A stretch of DNA of 24,162 nucleotides from 4484-232 sp964486555. GTDB taxonomy: Bacteria; Thermotogota; Thermotogae; Thermotogales; Thermotogaceae. The notes beneath the pieces were generated by a model. The model did no database searches. It was not told the origin of the DNA and worked only from the letters and a program-made list of their open reading frames with translations. Location of the stretch: positions 1 to 24,162 of the forward strand of contig CAZANP010000026.1 of assembly GCA_964486555.1 (NCBI GenBank), in the 5' to 3' direction. Made by a program: the position numbers and the translations under genes. Positions 22,665 to 24,162 of the stretch are shown here, one piece after another. Position 1 is the first letter of the stretch, and every line of letters starts with the position of its first letter.

Positions 22665-23573
22665 ATGGATTTCATATACTACGGAACCGCCTTCGGTACC
22701 AAGATTCGTTTTTCTGCCGTCATAACGAAAAACACCGTTGAAGAGGCAAGAAGAAGGCATTCTTTGTCTCCTTTAGCGTGTGCTGTACTTGGAAGAGCCC
22801 TCACAGGGGCCCTTTTAGTGTCCCCGTGGCTTTCCGAGAGAGAGACTTTCACTATAGACATATTAGGGGATGGTCCTGTGAAAAGAGTCGTCGCTCAATC
22901 CTTCTCATTCAAGGTGAGAGGATACGTGGGAAATCCCAATGTTTCTCTTCCATTGAAGGAGCCTAGAAAGTTCGATGTTGGAAAAGCCGTTGGAAAGGGA
23001 ACGTTGAGGGTGATAAGGGATTTGGGCTTAAGGAGTCCCTACATTTCACAAATTCCCATAAGAAGTGGTGAGATAGCGGAGGATCTTGCATATTACTTCA
23101 ACGTTTCTGAACAGATTCCAACTGCGATGGCACTGGGAGTTTTGGTGGGAACAGAAGGTGTGAGAATGGCAGGAGGATTCGCCCTTCAGATTCTTGAAAG
23201 GGATCTGGACGAAAAGATCGTGGAGAGATTGGAGAAGAATGTGAGTAAGATAGAATCCGTTACGAAGTTTCTTTCGCACCATTCTCCCCTGGATATTCTG
23301 GAAGAGATCTTAGGCAACGATCTTGTGGAATATGAGAGAAAAGTGGTTGGATTCGAATGCAATTGTACAAGAGAAAGAGCGTACAACGCCTTGATGGTTT
23401 TGAGCTCAGGTGAAATAGAGGATATGTTGGAGGAGAAAAAAGGAGAAGTTGTATGCAAATGGTGTGGTAAAAAGTATCTCTTCTTAGAGGATGATTTGAA
23501 AAGAGCTCTCGATGAGAAGAATCATCTTGGCCATCTCTCTTCAAGGGGCGGAAGCTCTGGGAATGGAGAATGA
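22665..23573 (+). CDS. hslO: Hsp33 redox-regulated molecular chaperone
   Basis: This predicts 302 aa. ATG 22665 lies 5 nt after GGAGGAGA and gives the usual Hsp33 start (DFIYYGTAFGTKIRFSAV). The N-terminal core carries LSPLACAVLGRALTGALL and GVLVGTEGVRMAGGFALQIL. The C-terminal redox switch has all four Zn-binding cysteines as CxC (232, 234) and CxxC (264, 267). Oxidation releases the zinc, forms disulfides and activates holdase activity that protects proteins from aggregation in the cytosol. The last 15 or so residues (SSRGGSSGNGE) are low-complexity and overlap the convergent GH172-like gene by 52 nt. Confidence 0.96.
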   Translation: MDFIYYGTAFGTKIRFSAVITKNTVEEARRRHSLSPLACAVLGRALTGALLVSPWLSERETFTIDILGDGPVKRVVAQSFSFKVRGYVGNPNVSLPLKEPRKFDVGKAVGKGTLRVIRDLGLRSPYISQIPIRSGEIAEDLAYYFNVSEQIPTAMALGVLVGTEGVRMAGGFALQILERDLDEKIVERLEKNVSKIESVTKFLSHHSPLDILEEILGNDLVEYERKVVGFECNCTRERAYNALMVLSSGEIEDMLEEKKGEVVCKWCGKKYLFLEDDLKRALDEKNHLGHLSSRGGSSGNGE

Positions 23574-24162
23574 GGCTCTCTCTGGTACCAATAAGCAACT
23601 GAAACTATGTCATCGGTTAGCGGTTGAAAGGTACCATCGGGCCACCATCCAAGAGCTTGCACCGTAACCTTCATATTCTTTTTGAACCTTATTGGATCCA
23701 AGATGTGCCATCTGTACATCACGTGTTTTGGAATTTCCCCGGGCTCTTTTCTCCACAAAGGATAACCCAGGAAGGAGGTTGAATAGGTTTCACCAAAACA
23801 CCAAGCTCCTTCAAAGTAATCTTCAGTTCCTGTATAACATATACTCGGATTCTCATCGTCATCTATGTAAAATTTCACCTCTCCTTCTCCCCACCATCCG
23901 TTTGAAAGTTGAGTCCATGCTAGAACCGTTCCAACGTACTTACCAGGTCCTGAAACTTTATCAAGAATCACATGTTCTGGCCTTTCTCTTCTTGTCATAC
24001 TCCTTCTCCATTGGGCATGGAAATAACCAGCATTTTCAGGAATCTCACATTTCGTGAATGTTACCTGGTAAAAGAATCCCTTGATGGTCTCCAAGCTTTG
24101 ATTTTCTATCGTTATTCTTGCTCTCTTTTTAAAAGGCATTTGCCAGTACGAGTTGAATCCTC
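23522..24162 (-). CDS. DUF2961 / GH172-family protein, partial (N-terminus beyond the window)
   Basis: The minus-strand frame is open from the window edge to a stop at 23522, giving about 212 C-terminal residues. It shows the DUF2961 signature: FNSYWQMPF at the very edge, then YFHAQWRRS, GWWGEGEVKFYIDDDE, GTEDYFEGAWCFG, HVMYRWHILDPIRF and the terminal DDIVSVAYWYQREPH. This family is classified as glycoside hydrolase GH172, whose characterised members act on fructose or arabinose-containing oligosaccharides. The acidic GEGE and GTED segments are where the active-site glutamates are expected. Full members are about 350-400 aa, so roughly half is missing here. The internal Met at 24139 should not be taken as the start, because the frame and the family motif continue upstream. 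Confidence 0.88.
   Translation of the reverse strand, partial: GFNSYWQMPFKKRARITIENQSLETIKGFFYQVTFTKCEIPENAGYFHAQWRRSMTRRERPEHVILDKVSGPGKYVGTVLAWTQLSNGWWGEGEVKFYIDDDENPSICYTGTEDYFEGAWCFGETYSTSFLGYPLWRKEPGEIPKHVMYRWHILDPIRFKKNMKVTVQALGWWPDGTFQPLTDDIVSVAYWYQREPHSPFPELPPLEERWPR

Overview
This looks like chromosomal DNA from a member of the Thermotogales (Thermotoga or a close relative). The evidence is AGA/AGG-, ATA- and GAA/AAG-rich coding, near-gapless gene packing, GGAGGTGA-type ribosome binding sites usually 4-6 nt before the start, frequent TTG and GTG starts (about half of the genes), and a tRNA (adenine-58-N1) methyltransferase, ThrRS, CoaD and TGS/uridine-kinase protein that fit, from memory, their Thermotoga relatives. 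GC content appears to be around 40%, by eye.

Layout. (1) Positions 1-580, minus: N-terminal part of a D-2-hydroxyacid dehydrogenase. (2) Positions 686-5863, plus: a five-gene MacAB/TolC-type efflux operon with two coiled-coil TolC-like proteins, a periplasmic adaptor, an ABC ATPase and a MacB-type permease. (3) Positions 6109-7375: a stand-alone Cas6 ribonuclease gene, then a single degenerate CRISPR-repeat-like element, then an unrecognised 112-aa gene. No other cas gene or array is in the window. (4) Positions 7563-7910: a small cupin, followed by a two-way hairpin terminator and a minus-strand tRNA-Gln(UUG). (5) Positions 8101-22084: one probable 14-gene plus-strand operon whose genes overlap or lie within 15 nt of each other. 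It holds a TGS/SAD-like/uridine-kinase fusion, two exported proteins (one GerMN-like), tRNA m1A58 methyltransferase, an S41 protease, two small membrane proteins, an RND/MMPL exporter, a GT4 glycosyltransferase, a DUF3307-like membrane protein, a PPP-family phosphatase, coaD, thrS and an HD-GYP-type phosphohydrolase. (6) Positions 22065-24162: an unknown minus-strand gene divergent from hslO (Hsp33), and a partial DUF2961/GH172 gene convergent with hslO.

How the genes work together. The first operon reads as a complete tripartite exporter. The long operon mixes translation (thrS, tRNA methylation), cofactor and nucleotide metabolism (coaD, uridine-kinase-like) and cell-envelope functions (GT4, RND, S41 protease, exported proteins). 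It starts from a promoter that overlaps the divergent tRNA-Gln promoter. The least conventional part is the cas6 / solo repeat / 112-aa gene region, which is the best candidate for something undescribed.
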